A stretch of 64,000 nt of DNA from Candidatus Mnemosynella biddleae (GTDB taxonomy: Archaea; Halobacteriota; Archaeoglobi; Mnemosynellales; Mnemosynellaceae): the NCBI GenBank assembly GCA_002011165.2, contig MTMI02000001.1:75575-139574 (forward strand), read 5' to 3'. The first letter of the stretch is position 1. Every line of letters starts with the position of its first letter. The notes under the pieces are model-generated. The model did not search any database and was not told where the DNA came from. It worked only from the letters and a program-made list of their open reading frames with translations. Positions 7,788 through 16,323 of this stretch are shown here, in pieces. The position numbers and the translations under genes are program-made.

Positions 7788-10295
7788 ATGAATCGTGATG
7801 CATTGCTTCAGAGACACTGGCACTGGCTCTTTCTGATTCCCGTGATGATTTTCAGCCTCTACCTGAGAATTGTGAATCCTTGGAATGCGATTTTCGTTGA
7901 AGAAGTCAGATTCATAGGAAATGACCCGTGGTATTATTCGAGGCTTATAGAGAATTGTCTGGCAAATTTTCCCTCAAGAATATGGTTTGATGCATTCACG
8001 AACTTCCCATACGGCACTTACATACATTTTGGACCTTTTCTAGTTTATTTTGGAGCTTTTCTATCTAAAATTCTTGGGGCTTCTAATGTAGAATCAATAA
8101 GAAGTATTATTGTCTTCATTCCTGCGATTGGAGGGACTCTGCTCGTACTTCCAGTTTATCTTCTCGTGAAAGAAGCTTTCAACAAGAAAGCTGGAGTAAT
8201 TTCAGCTGTTCTTGTTGGTATAATGCCAGGTCAGTTGCTCTACAGGAGTCTCCTAGGCTTCAACGACCATCACATCTGGGAGGTCTTCTGGACGATTGCA
8301 ACTCTTGCACTTTTCGTGAAATCCATCAATCTCTGGAAGGGAAGAGATATCAGAGAGAATATCAGAGACAGAAGCTCTTTGATTGTGCCAATTCTCGCAG
8401 GAATTTCCTTTGGATTGTATCTTCTCTCTTGGGCAGCTGGCTTCATCCTAGGAGTCTTAATTATCTTCTTTATCTTTCTCGTCTTTGTCTTCCAGAGATT
8501 TCTCAAAGCCGATACGAAGTCTCTTGCTATTACAGGAGTGTTGATGTTCTTCACTGCTTCTCTTGTTTACTTACCTTTCGCCTTCAAATATCCGGGAATC
8601 TCTCTCGTCTATTACTCTCCTTTCCAACTCTTTATACTTTTAACTTCAGCAGTGATTCTTTTGATCTTCTTCGCTATTGATGTTCTTCAAGAAAAAGGCT
8701 ACTGGAAGAAAATTGGACTCAGAAGAGATGATGCATCTTCGTTGATCGTTCTTGTTCTTGGAATTTTTGCCCTTTCAGTCATCTTTGTGATGTTTCCAAA
8801 CGTCATAAAGAGTGTCATCGGAGTTGTGACTCCCGGAGCTTATGGAAGAACAATTGCGGAAGTTCAGCCGTTCTTCATAGAGAACGGTGAATTCTCTCTT
8901 TACAGAGCATGGGATCAATTCTCGATAACCTTCTTCTTCGCCATTCCAGCAATTATTTATCTCATTTACAAGCTTTACAGAGAGAGGGGCGAGTGTCACC
9001 TTTTCATTCTTATCTGGAGCGTCGCAATGTTAGTAGCCTTGGCAGGGCAGATCAGATTCGCATATTACTTCGGAGCGGTTTCTGCGGTTCTTTCTGGAGT
9101 GATGGTTGAGGTCATTCTCGAAAAAATCGGATTTTACAGATTCAAAGAGGCGGAGGTTTCACGATCGAAAAAAGGAAAGAAGAAGTACAAAAAAGGTGTT
9201 GATTACTCAAAGTTAATCTCGGGAATTTTAATTCTTCTCATCACCCTATTCCCTACAGCCTCATCCGCCTATTCTCAGAGCTCTTCCTCAACACTCATCG
9301 CATCACACTCAACAATCAACGATGACTGGTATGAGACCTTGAAGTGGATGAGGGAATACACGCCGAATGGAAGCTTCTACGACTCTTTCTATTACCAGAG
9401 CTATGAGACTTCGAAAGGGGAGAGATATCCCTCGGATGCTTATGGAGTTATGAGCTGGTGGGATTATGGACACTGGATAACGGCAATTGCTCATAGAATT
9501 CCGAACGCAAATCCCTTCCAGCAAGGAGCCAAAACCGCATCTCTCTTCTTCACAGCAATGAACGAGAGCGAAGCTTCTGAAATCCTTAACGAACTGGGAT
9601 CAAAATACGTGATAACAGATATAGAGATGGCGTCACTCAAATACGGTGCCATAAGAGTTTGGGCCGAAGACGAAGAGGGATATTTCAAGATTGTGAATGT
9701 CTCGCTCTTTAATCACACAATTGGATTACCATTCAACAGCGAGAAGTTCTACTCAACGACTCTCGGAAGATTACACTACCTTGATGGAAATGGTCTTGAA
9801 AATTTCAGACTGATTCATGAATCTGAAAACTATGTGGTGACCTACAAAGTTGCAAACCTTGGAACTGGAAGAATTGACACGGTTATGTTCAAAGGTAACT
9901 ACAGTGAGGCTCTGAACTTTTATCTTCAGCTCAGAAACAATCCATCTCTCATGAGTTTGGGTAACAGCTATGCGATCCTCTATGATCCAACACCACCGAG
10001 CTCCTATGTAAAGATCTTCGAATATGTGAAAGGAGGAGTGATAAAGGGCACTGCAACTCAGACTGTGAAGATCTCAGCAACGATCGAAACAAATAACGGG
10101 AGAACCTTCCAATACATTCAAACGATTGAGCCTGTAAACGGATATTATGAGGTGAGAGTTCCTTATTCTTCAACTATGCCCTATGATGTTAAAATAATTG
10201 GAGATTACACAGTAAAAAGTGGAGGAGTTGTGAAACACGTTAGCTTTACTGAAGAAGAGATTCAGAAAGGAGTGACCAAAACTGTGAACTTCTAA
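7788..10295 (+). CDS. aglB: Oligosaccharyltransferase AglB (STT3)
   Basis: An 835-residue membrane enzyme that moves the lipid-linked glycan to asparagine of secreted proteins. About a dozen hydrophobic segments fill the first 480 residues. They include the DPWYYSRLIEN metal-binding loop motif and the second acidic motif near DHHIWEVFWT. The signature WWDYGHW lies at about residues 555-561 and starts the soluble C-terminal domain, with a DIEMASLKYG segment in the place of the DK-type motif. A beta-rich tail ends the protein. It is followed by aglJ, giving a glycosylation pair. Confidence 0.95.
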   Translation: MNRDALLQRHWHWLFLIPVMIFSLYLRIVNPWNAIFVEEVRFIGNDPWYYSRLIENCLANFPSRIWFDAFTNFPYGTYIHFGPFLVYFGAFLSKILGASNVESIRSIIVFIPAIGGTLLVLPVYLLVKEAFNKKAGVISAVLVGIMPGQLLYRSLLGFNDHHIWEVFWTIATLALFVKSINLWKGRDIRENIRDRSSLIVPILAGISFGLYLLSWAAGFILGVLIIFFIFLVFVFQRFLKADTKSLAITGVLMFFTASLVYLPFAFKYPGISLVYYSPFQLFILLTSAVILLIFFAIDVLQEKGYWKKIGLRRDDASSLIVLVLGIFALSVIFVMFPNVIKSVIGVVTPGAYGRTIAEVQPFFIENGEFSLYRAWDQFSITFFFAIPAIIYLIYKLYRERGECHLFILIWSVAMLVALAGQIRFAYYFGAVSAVLSGVMVEVILEKIGFYRFKEAEVSRSKKGKKKYKKGVDYSKLISGILILLITLFPTASSAYSQSSSSTLIASHSTINDDWYETLKWMREYTPNGSFYDSFYYQSYETSKGERYPSDAYGVMSWWDYGHWITAIAHRIPNANPFQQGAKTASLFFTAMNESEASEILNELGSKYVITDIEMASLKYGAIRVWAEDEEGYFKIVNVSLFNHTIGLPFNSEKFYSTTLGRLHYLDGNGLENFRLIHESENYVVTYKVANLGTGRIDTVMFKGNYSEALNFYLQLRNNPSLMSLGNSYAILYDPTPPSSYVKIFEYVKGGVIKGTATQTVKISATIETNNGRTFQYIQTIEPVNGYYEVRVPYSSTMPYDVKIIGDYTVKSGGVVKHVSFTEEEIQKGVTKTVNF

Positions 10296-10330
10296 AAATT
10301 TATTTCTCATGACCTCGAATTTTTCTTTTA

Positions 10331-11224
10331 ATGGATGATGTCTGTATTCTCATTCCAACTCTGAATGAAGCGAAAACCATAGGAGAGCTCATCAGAGAGT
10401 TCAAAGAGATTGGATTTAAGAATATCCTCGTAATTGATGGAGGAAGCACTGACGGAACGAGAGAGATTGCAGAAGCTGAAGGAGCGAGAGTTGTTCTACA
10501 GAAAGGTAAAGGAAAGGGTTCTGCGATAGTTCAGGCACTTGAGATGATTGATAAAGAGATCACGGTGATGGTAGATGGGGATGGTACATACTTGCCTTCA
10601 GAGGTATTCATCCTCATAGAAGAGGTTCGCAGAGGTGCAGATCATGTTATAGGAAACAGATTCGCAAATTACGAAAAAGGTGCATTCACACGTTTGAATT
10701 TTATAGGAAACAAAATTCTGAATCTTCTTTTTTCCACAGGTTATGGGATTCCTCTGAACGATATTCTTTCTGGTTACAGAGCCTTCCAAACGAAAAAGAT
10801 AAAAGAACTCGAGTTAAAACAAAAAGGTTTTGAAATAGAGGCGGAAATGACGATAGAGAGTGTGAGAAAAGGCTTAAAAGTTGTAGAGGTTCCGATAAGT
10901 TACAAAAAGAGGATAGGTGCTAAAACTAAACTTAATCCTCTGAAAGATGGGGTGAGAATAGGAATGACGATCTACAGAATGATGAAAGTGCACAATCCTA
11001 TGATGTATTTTGGAGTTTTGGGACTTTTCATAATGTTTATCGGGGTTCTAACTGGAATCTATGTTGTCATTGAGTGGATGAATCATGTTACACATTACCT
11101 TCTCAGTGTACTCACAGCCCTTCTGATCATCATAGGATTTCAAATTTTCATGTTCGGAGTAATTAGTGATCTGATAGTCTCGCTGAACAGAGAGCTTATG
11201 AAGGAGATGAGAAAATTAAAGTAA
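10331..11224 (+). CDS. aglJ: AglJ-type dolichyl-phosphate glycosyltransferase
   Basis: A 297-residue family 2 glycosyltransferase. CILIPTLNEAKTIGELI, VIDGGSTDGT and VMVDGDGTY carry the nucleotide-sugar and DxD metal sites. GNRFANYEKGAFTRLNFIGN and the Dol-P-type core precede two C-terminal membrane helices. AglJ loads the first sugar on dolichol phosphate in haloarchaeal N-glycosylation. Its place immediately after aglB supports the same role; the sugar is unknown. The last 9 nt overlap the convergent RecA-like gene. Confidence 0.85.
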   Translation: MDDVCILIPTLNEAKTIGELIREFKEIGFKNILVIDGGSTDGTREIAEAEGARVVLQKGKGKGSAIVQALEMIDKEITVMVDGDGTYLPSEVFILIEEVRRGADHVIGNRFANYEKGAFTRLNFIGNKILNLLFSTGYGIPLNDILSGYRAFQTKKIKELELKQKGFEIEAEMTIESVRKGLKVVEVPISYKKRIGAKTKLNPLKDGVRIGMTIYRMMKVHNPMMYFGVLGLFIMFIGVLTGIYVVIEWMNHVTHYLLSVLTALLIIIGFQIFMFGVISDLIVSLNRELMKEMRKLK

Positions 11225-11947
11225 CCTCTTCGTTGTCTCAACTTCAATTCCTCTTTCAGTTATCCTGTACGGAATGAGATTTCTTGGAGTGGAACTTCCT
11301 TTCATTTTGAGGAATTTCATGTAATGATTGAGTTGAGTTCCATCTTCTCTCACGAGAAGCTCTATAACTCCATCGCACAGATGTTTCATGGTATTCTCCT
11401 CAGTTTCGCTATGCATTCCCCGGGGCATGAAAATAATTGAGAGATTTTGGGAGGCCCTTGTAAAAACTCCCATCAACTCCACGAGATCTATTACATCCTT
11501 GATTTCATAGCTTCTCAAAAAATAAGATAACGAATCCAAAATAGTTCGAATCCCCTTTTTATTAGGATCGGTTACAAGATTTCTCAACCCCGAGAGAGGA
11601 TCGTATCCACCGAGAGCATTTTCATAGGATTGCGAAAGAAGCTCTCTTGGAAATACACTAGCGTACCTCTCTGTGTAGACGTCAATGAACCTCAAATCAC
11701 CTTTTTTCTTATACTCCTCCACCTTCACCCCGTATTCTATTAATATTTCCTCGATTTCCTCAATCGGAGCATCTGTGTTCACATAAAAGATTTTTTCTTT
11801 ATTTTTCAATCCCCCTATAACCAAGTGAGTAGAAAAAATCTCATAACCTGCTCCGGGATCGAAAAGTATCAAAATCGTGCTTCCAGAAGGAAATCCTCCT
11901 CCAAGCTGAGTGTCAAGAGTTTCAATTCCGGTGCTTAAAAGTTTCAT
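11216..11947 (-). CDS. RecA/KaiC-superfamily protein with degenerate P-loop
   Basis: A 243-residue single RecA-like domain of the archaeal RAD55/KaiC-like group. It starts STGIETLDTQLGGGFPSGS, exactly as in KaiC-like ATPases. At the Walker A position it reads DPGAGYEI instead of GxxxxGK(S/T), so the phosphate-binding lysine is missing. A Walker B-like stretch (GIRTILDSLSYFL) and a C-terminal ITERGIEVE tail remain. Start at 11947 is chosen because the family begins there; the frame extends upstream to 12067 without homology and into hisI. Possibly a nucleotide-sensing or regulatory partner of the intact paralogue at 14960-15706. Confidence 0.75.
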   Translation of the reverse strand: MKLLSTGIETLDTQLGGGFPSGSTILILFDPGAGYEIFSTHLVIGGLKNKEKIFYVNTDAPIEEIEEILIEYGVKVEEYKKKGDLRFIDVYTERYASVFPRELLSQSYENALGGYDPLSGLRNLVTDPNKKGIRTILDSLSYFLRSYEIKDVIDLVELMGVFTRASQNLSIIFMPRGMHSETEENTMKHLCDGVIELLVREDGTQLNHYMKFLKMKGSSTPRNLIPYRITERGIEVETTKRLL

Positions 11948-11999
11948 GGAATTCACCTTACCACTTTGGTTAAATAGATAAAAATTGATATAAAAAGTT

Positions 12000-12377
12000 G
12001 TGTCCGTGAAACTGAAATTCGACGAAAAAGGATTGATTCCCGTGATTGTGCAGGATAGTGAGAGCAAAGAAGTGCTGATGTTGGCTTATATGAATGAGGA
12101 GACATTAAAGCTTACTTTAAAAACTGGAGAAGCCCACTACTGGAGTAGAGAGAGGAAGAGAATCTGGAAGAAAGGAGAGACTTCGGGAAATGTGCAGAAA
12201 ATCTGTGAAGTGCTTGTAGATTGTGACGGAGATGCTTTGCTCATCAAAGTAGAACAAACTGGTGGAGCTTGTCATGAAGGATATAAAAGCTGTTTCTTCA
12301 GAAACATAGAGGGAGAAGTAGTTAGAGAGAGAGTCTTTGATCCGAGGGAGGTTTATGGAAATGAAGGTCGTTCCTGA
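12000..12377 (+). CDS. hisI: Phosphoribosyl-AMP cyclohydrolase HisI
   Basis: A 125-residue enzyme opening the purine ring of phosphoribosyl-AMP in histidine synthesis. Family motifs are [31 protein letters not shown] and the metal site VDCDGDALL with a cysteine-containing [12 protein letters not shown]. The start is GTG at 12000, right after an AT-rich region, so it is probably leaderless or short-leadered. No phosphatase (HisE) domain is fused. hisC lies far away at 49.4 kb, so histidine genes are scattered. Confidence 0.93.
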   Translation: MSVKLKFDEKGLIPVIVQDSESKEVLMLAYMNEETLKLTLKTGEAHYWSRERKRIWKKGETSGNVQKICEVLVDCDGDALLIKVEQTGGACHEGYKSCFFRNIEGEVVRERVFDPREVYGNEGRS

Positions 12378-14187
12378 CACCAGTGTAATTATAGATGGAA
12401 GGATAACAGAGATGATAGAAAAGGGAGAGTTGGAAGATGCAACAGTAATTATCCCCGAAGCAGTGGTAGCAGAACTGGAGAATCAAGCTAATCAAGGAAA
12501 AGAAACTGGATTTAATGGACTAACTGAGCTTAACAAGCTCAGAGAAATGGCAGAGGAGGGTAGAATCAAACTCGAGTATTATGGAGAGAGGCCCTCTTTG
12601 GAGGACGTAAAACTGGCTTACAGCGGTTCCATAGATGCAATGATTAGAGAAGTTGCCATAAAACTCAATGCAACTTTCGTCACGAGTGACGTGGTTCAAG
12701 CAGAAGTTGCAAGAGCAAAGGGGCTCAAAGTAATCTATCTTGAACCAGAAGCTCCGATAAAGCCAAAGATGAGACTTCTCGATTTCTTCGATGAAAGAAC
12801 AATGTCAGTTCATTTGAAGGAAGGAGTTGTTCCGATGGCAAAAAGGGGTTCCGTGGAGAGTATGAAATACGAACCAATAGGAACAGAGAAGCTTAGTGGA
12901 AAGGATCTCAGAGAGATGGCAAAGGAAATAATTGAGGTCTGCAAAAAAGATCCAGATGCCTTCATAGAGATTGATAGGGGTGGTGTGACTGTTGCCCAAT
13001 GGAGAGAAATTAGAATTGCGATAGCCAGACCTCCCTTTTCGGATGGTATGGAGATTACAGCGGTGAGACCGCTTGTGAAAGTAAGTTTAGATGATTACAA
13101 ATTCGGTGAAGAGCTGAAAAGAAGGATTGTTGAAAGACAAAGAGGAGTTCTAATAGCCGGACCTCCTGGAGCTGGAAAATCAACTTTTGCCTCAGGAGTT
13201 GCTGAGTTCCTTTCAAAGCAGGGATTTCTTGTGAAAACAATGGAGAGTCCAAGAGATCTTCAGGTTTCAGACGAAATAACCCAGTATGCTCCTCTTGATG
13301 GGAATATGGAAAATACCGCAGAAATTCTTCTCCTTGTGAGACCGGATTATACGATTTATGATGAGATGAGGAGGACGAGAGACTTCAGAATCTTTGCTGA
13401 TATGAGACTTGCGGGAGTTGGAATGATTGGAGTTGTTCATGCGACGAGAGCCATAGATGCACTTCAGAGACTGATAGGAAGAGTGGAGCTTGGGATGATC
13501 CCGCAGATTGTTGACACTGTCATCTTTATAGAGAAGGGTCAGATAAAGAAAGTTTACGATGTTAACTTCACTGTAAAAGTTCCTTATGGAATGTTTGAAG
13601 CTGATCTCGCAAGACCCGTGATAGAGATCATAGATTTCGAGACTGGAGAGGTGGAATACGAGATCTACACTTATGGAGAACAGGTTGTTGTGATGCCTGT
13701 AAAGAAGGAGACTACGAGTGGTGCCCTCAGAATTGCTTCAAGAGAGGTGAAGAGAGAGATAGAGAAGTACGCTAAGAGAGGTGTTGAGGTCGATGTTGTG
13801 AATCCGCATAAAGCAATTGTTTACGTTGACGAGAGGGATATTCCAAAAGTTCTCGGGAAAGGAGGGAGAACGATAGAGAAGATAGAGAGAGCTCTGGATA
13901 TGAGTATAGATGTGGTGAGCAGAGAGAGTGAAGTGAGGAGGAGAGAGGATAGAGCTGAAGAAGTGATAAAACCTGAAATAGAAGAGACGAACAAATCAAT
14001 CGTTCTTCATCTCGGAGATCTTGTAGGAGAGACTGTTGAAGTTTACTGTGGAGATGATTATCTTTTTACTGCAACTGTGGGAAGAAGCGGAGACATAAAA
14101 ATAAAGAAGGGTAGTGCGATAGCAAACATAATTCTCAGGATGCTTGCAAGTGGAAATGAGATAACTGTGAGGAGGGTCCCTGAGTGA
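12361..14187 (+). CDS. PINA-like PIN-domain AAA/PilT ATPase with KH domain
   Basis: A 608-residue protein. The N-terminal PIN domain starts [14 protein letters not shown] VirB11/PilT-like ATPase has Walker [10 protein letters not shown] (about residue 268) and Walker B region [13 protein letters not shown]-like domain contains [14 protein letters not shown], and a short C-terminal beta domain follows. The Sulfolobus relative PINA is a hexameric ATPase that promotes Holliday junction branch migration. The ATG at 12361 sits 9 nt after GGGAGG; 12355 is an alternative. It overlaps hisI by 17 nt and TatD by 4 nt. Confidence 0.85.
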   Translation: MKVVPDTSVIIDGRITEMIEKGELEDATVIIPEAVVAELENQANQGKETGFNGLTELNKLREMAEEGRIKLEYYGERPSLEDVKLAYSGSIDAMIREVAIKLNATFVTSDVVQAEVARAKGLKVIYLEPEAPIKPKMRLLDFFDERTMSVHLKEGVVPMAKRGSVESMKYEPIGTEKLSGKDLREMAKEIIEVCKKDPDAFIEIDRGGVTVAQWREIRIAIARPPFSDGMEITAVRPLVKVSLDDYKFGEELKRRIVERQRGVLIAGPPGAGKSTFASGVAEFLSKQGFLVKTMESPRDLQVSDEITQYAPLDGNMENTAEILLLVRPDYTIYDEMRRTRDFRIFADMRLAGVGMIGVVHATRAIDALQRLIGRVELGMIPQIVDTVIFIEKGQIKKVYDVNFTVKVPYGMFEADLARPVIEIIDFETGEVEYEIYTYGEQVVVMPVKKETTSGALRIASREVKREIEKYAKRGVEVDVVNPHKAIVYVDERDIPKVLGKGGRTIEKIERALDMSIDVVSRESEVRRREDRAEEVIKPEIEETNKSIVLHLGDLVGETVEVYCGDDYLFTATVGRSGDIKIKKGSAIANIILRMLASGNEITVRRVPE

Positions 14188-14963
14188 GATATTTCTATGG
14201 ATGGGTGGATCCCCATACTCATATGGATGAGAGGGGTCCAGAAGATTTCAAGATGATGGGGATTGCAGGAATTAGAAATGTTGTTTCTCTTGCTCACCCT
14301 CCAATGAGAGTTACGAGTGCTGAGATTCTCATAGAACACTATCACAGACTTCTCGAATTTGAAGTTAGAAGAGGTGAGGAAAATGGTGTGAATGTGTTAA
14401 TTGGAATAGGAGTTCACCCCTCAGCTATTCCTGAGAATGACGTAGAAAAAGTTTTCAATCTTCTTCCCTCAATTCTGGAAGATGAGAGGGTTGTGTGCAT
14501 AGGAGAGATAGGTCTTCAAACAGGAATGAAACTGGAGGAAGTTATCTTTCAGTCACATCTCGAATTTGCTGATAAAAGACCTTTGATCCTGCATACACCA
14601 AGAAAAGACAAGTATGAGATTCTGAGAAGGACAATTGAGATTCTTGAAGATTTCGGTGTTGAGGCTGAAAGAGTTCTTATAGATCATATGAATAAAGAGA
14701 GTGTGAAGATAGCTCTGGAATTCGGTGCCTATGCCGGGTTAACTGTTCAGCCCGGAAAACTCGGACCAAAAGATGTAGAGGAGATCTTACAACTTTGTGA
14801 TGAGGAAGAAATAAAGAAGCTCATCGTTGATAGTGATCTCGGAAGCTATCCCTCAGATCCGCTTGCTGTTGCAAAAACCGCACATCATCTGATTACCAAA
14901 GTGGGAGAAAAATATGCAATACTTCTCTGTGCAGAAAACGCACGAAGATTTCTTGAGATTTAA
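14184..14963 (+). CDS. TatD-related metal-dependent hydrolase
   Basis: A 259-residue TIM-barrel hydrolase of the archaeal TatD-like group. DPHTHMDERG gives the HxH metal motif, IGIGVHPSAIP and IGEIGLQTG match the TatD signature positions, and ILHTPRKD and VDSDLGSYPSDPL fill the later metal sites. TatD proteins are often 3'-5' nucleases, but the substrate of this subgroup is not established. It starts with GTG overlapping the PINA stop (GTGA), so the two are coupled. Confidence 0.85.
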   Translation: MRYFYGWVDPHTHMDERGPEDFKMMGIAGIRNVVSLAHPPMRVTSAEILIEHYHRLLEFEVRRGEENGVNVLIGIGVHPSAIPENDVEKVFNLLPSILEDERVVCIGEIGLQTGMKLEEVIFQSHLEFADKRPLILHTPRKDKYEILRRTIEILEDFGVEAERVLIDHMNKESVKIALEFGAYAGLTVQPGKLGPKDVEEILQLCDEEEIKKLIVDSDLGSYPSDPLAVAKTAHHLITKVGEKYAILLCAENARRFLEI

Positions 14964-15706
14964 AGAGTTGAAGGACGATAAACCTCTTCATAGGGATGAA
15001 CTTCAATGCCTCTTGGAGTGATGTCATAGGGATGCATCTTGGTACTGTGAGGGGTGCCACGCATCTTATAAATCTCGATGCTCCTTACTCTAACATTTTC
15101 TGTTCTCTGATAATAAAGGGCAATGACACCATCAACGACAAACTGTTCAACACCGAATCTTGAAAGATTTTTCTCATCTGTAATCTCGCATGTGAGAAGA
15201 GATGTTAACCCGAGGATGTTGAGGGTTGAGACCAATCTCAGGAGTTCAATCCTTATTTTTGAAGGAGAATCGAGATAGAATGCCATTGCGGTTGTCGAGT
15301 CCACAATAGCTCTTTTTGCATTTATTTCTTTTTGGACGGATATTATCTGAGAAATGAGAGATCTCATATCAAAAGGTCTGAGATCGACATATTTTTCTTT
15401 GGAGGGAAGTCCTATTTTCACGGAAGTTGAATCAATTATTGCAATTTTGTTCTCTTCTTCAAGCTTTTCAAAATCCCATCCAAATGCAAGAGAATCCTCT
15501 CTTATCTCTTCTGGCATTTCTTCAGTGGTCACAAGAATTCCGCTCTCATCAAACTCCGTTGCTCCCTTGTAAAGATACTGTCTGCAGAATATACTTTTCC
15601 CAGCCCCAGAAGTTCCAGAAACGAGATAACTTCTTCCTCTCAAAATTCCACCGTTACAGAGCTCATCAAATCCAGGAATTCCGCTCTTAACTCTCTCCAG
15701 TGGCAC
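14960..15706 (-). CDS. KaiC-like RecA-superfamily ATPase
   Basis: A 248-residue single-domain KaiC-like protein. It begins ERVKSGIPGFDELCNGGI, with an intact Walker A GTSGAGKS at about residues 31-38. A glutamate pair follows in TTEEMPEEI, and a Walker B-like KRAIVDSTTAMAFYL comes later. Archaeal members of this group are common signal-transduction or recombinase-like ATPases without a fixed role. The start is GTG with GGGGAG upstream. It converges on the TatD gene with a 4-nt overlap and is a paralogue of the P-loop-less gene at 11216-11947. Confidence 0.82.
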   Translation of the reverse strand: MPLERVKSGIPGFDELCNGGILRGRSYLVSGTSGAGKSIFCRQYLYKGATEFDESGILVTTEEMPEEIREDSLAFGWDFEKLEEENKIAIIDSTSVKIGLPSKEKYVDLRPFDMRSLISQIISVQKEINAKRAIVDSTTAMAFYLDSPSKIRIELLRLVSTLNILGLTSLLTCEITDEKNLSRFGVEQFVVDGVIALYYQRTENVRVRSIEIYKMRGTPHSTKMHPYDITPRGIEVHPYEEVYRPSTL

Positions 15707-15943
15707 CCGATCTCCCCGCAGATTATTCTAAAGCAAATAAATCATTGCTTCAAAGAGGTTTAAATTTAACGGAGGCTTCAATTTAAAAATTGTGGAAAAC
15801 TTTAATAATGGAAGGAAGAGCTCTGAAAAGAGGATGGAAATTTTCTGTGATTAGGAGAGAGAATTAGGAATATTGATAGTATACGATGATTAAACTCACC
15901 CAATACGTAATCTTTATAATCCTCTGAAAGTGATGAATCGAGT

Positions 15944-16018
15944 GGGCGTGTGGCCTAGCCAGGATAGGGCGGCAGCCTCCTAAGCTGCAAGTCGCGGGTT
16001 CAAATCCCGTCACGCCCG
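15944..16018 (+). tRNA. tRNA-Arg (anticodon CCT)
   Basis: Acceptor strands GGGCGTG and CACGCCC pair perfectly. The anticodon stem GCAGC/GCTGC encloses the loop CTCCTAA with anticodon CCT. The T-arm shows GGGTTCAAATCCC. CCA is not encoded. A TATA-like tttataat lies about 30 nt upstream. Confidence 0.95.
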
Positions 16019-16047
16019 TATCAAAAATTTTTAGATCATTTTAATCT

Positions 16048-16064
16048 TTTTAGGTATCCCAAAA
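16048..16064 (+). promoter_or_regulatory. Candidate metal-repressor operator upstream of feoAB
   Basis: The 17-bp dyad TTTTAGGTATCCCAAAA (pattern TTTTnGG...CCnAAAA) abuts the TATA box TTTATATA at 16065-16072. A repressor bound here would block TBP/TFB. Placement before ferrous-iron uptake genes suggests a DtxR/MDR1-type regulator. This is inference from position and symmetry. Confidence 0.45.
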
Positions 16065-16072
16065 TTTATATA
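16065..16072 (+). promoter_or_regulatory. TATA box of feoAB
   Basis: TTTATATA is centred 27 nt before the feoA GTG, predicting a leaderless mRNA. No ribosome binding site precedes the GTG, which fits. Confidence 0.55.
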
Positions 16073-16095
16073 GTGAGAGATTCTACTAAGAAATC

Positions 16096-16323
16096 GTGAG
16101 AGCTCTTCACGAAATTAAAAGTGGAAAGAAAGTGAAAATTCTTGATTGTAATGCACCCCCGGGTCAGCGAAGAAGACTTATGAACTTGGGTCTCATACCC
16201 GGAGAAGTGATAAAAGTTTTAAGAAGTGCTGCCTTTCATGGTCCTATTCTTGTTGAACTGAATGGAAGAGAAATTGCTCTCGGGAGGGGTATAGCATCAA
16301 GGATACTCGTGGAAGAAATTTGA
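16096..16323 (+). CDS. feoA: FeoA ferrous iron transport accessory protein
   Basis: A 75-residue SH3-like FeoA domain. APPGQRRRLMNLGLIPGEVI is the family core, and the tail is GREIALGRGIASRILVEE. FeoA assists the FeoB iron(II) transporter on the cytoplasmic side. It starts with GTG, probably leaderless, and its TGA overlaps the feoB TTG (TTGA). Confidence 0.93.
   Translation: MRALHEIKSGKKVKILDCNAPPGQRRRLMNLGLIPGEVIKVLRSAAFHGPILVELNGREIALGRGIASRILVEEI

Noticed and set aside
15779..15792. Small palindrome CAATTTAAAAATTG between the KaiC-like gene and tRNA-Arg
   Set aside because: Short and A/T-only stem in an AT-rich spacer; no supporting copy or position.
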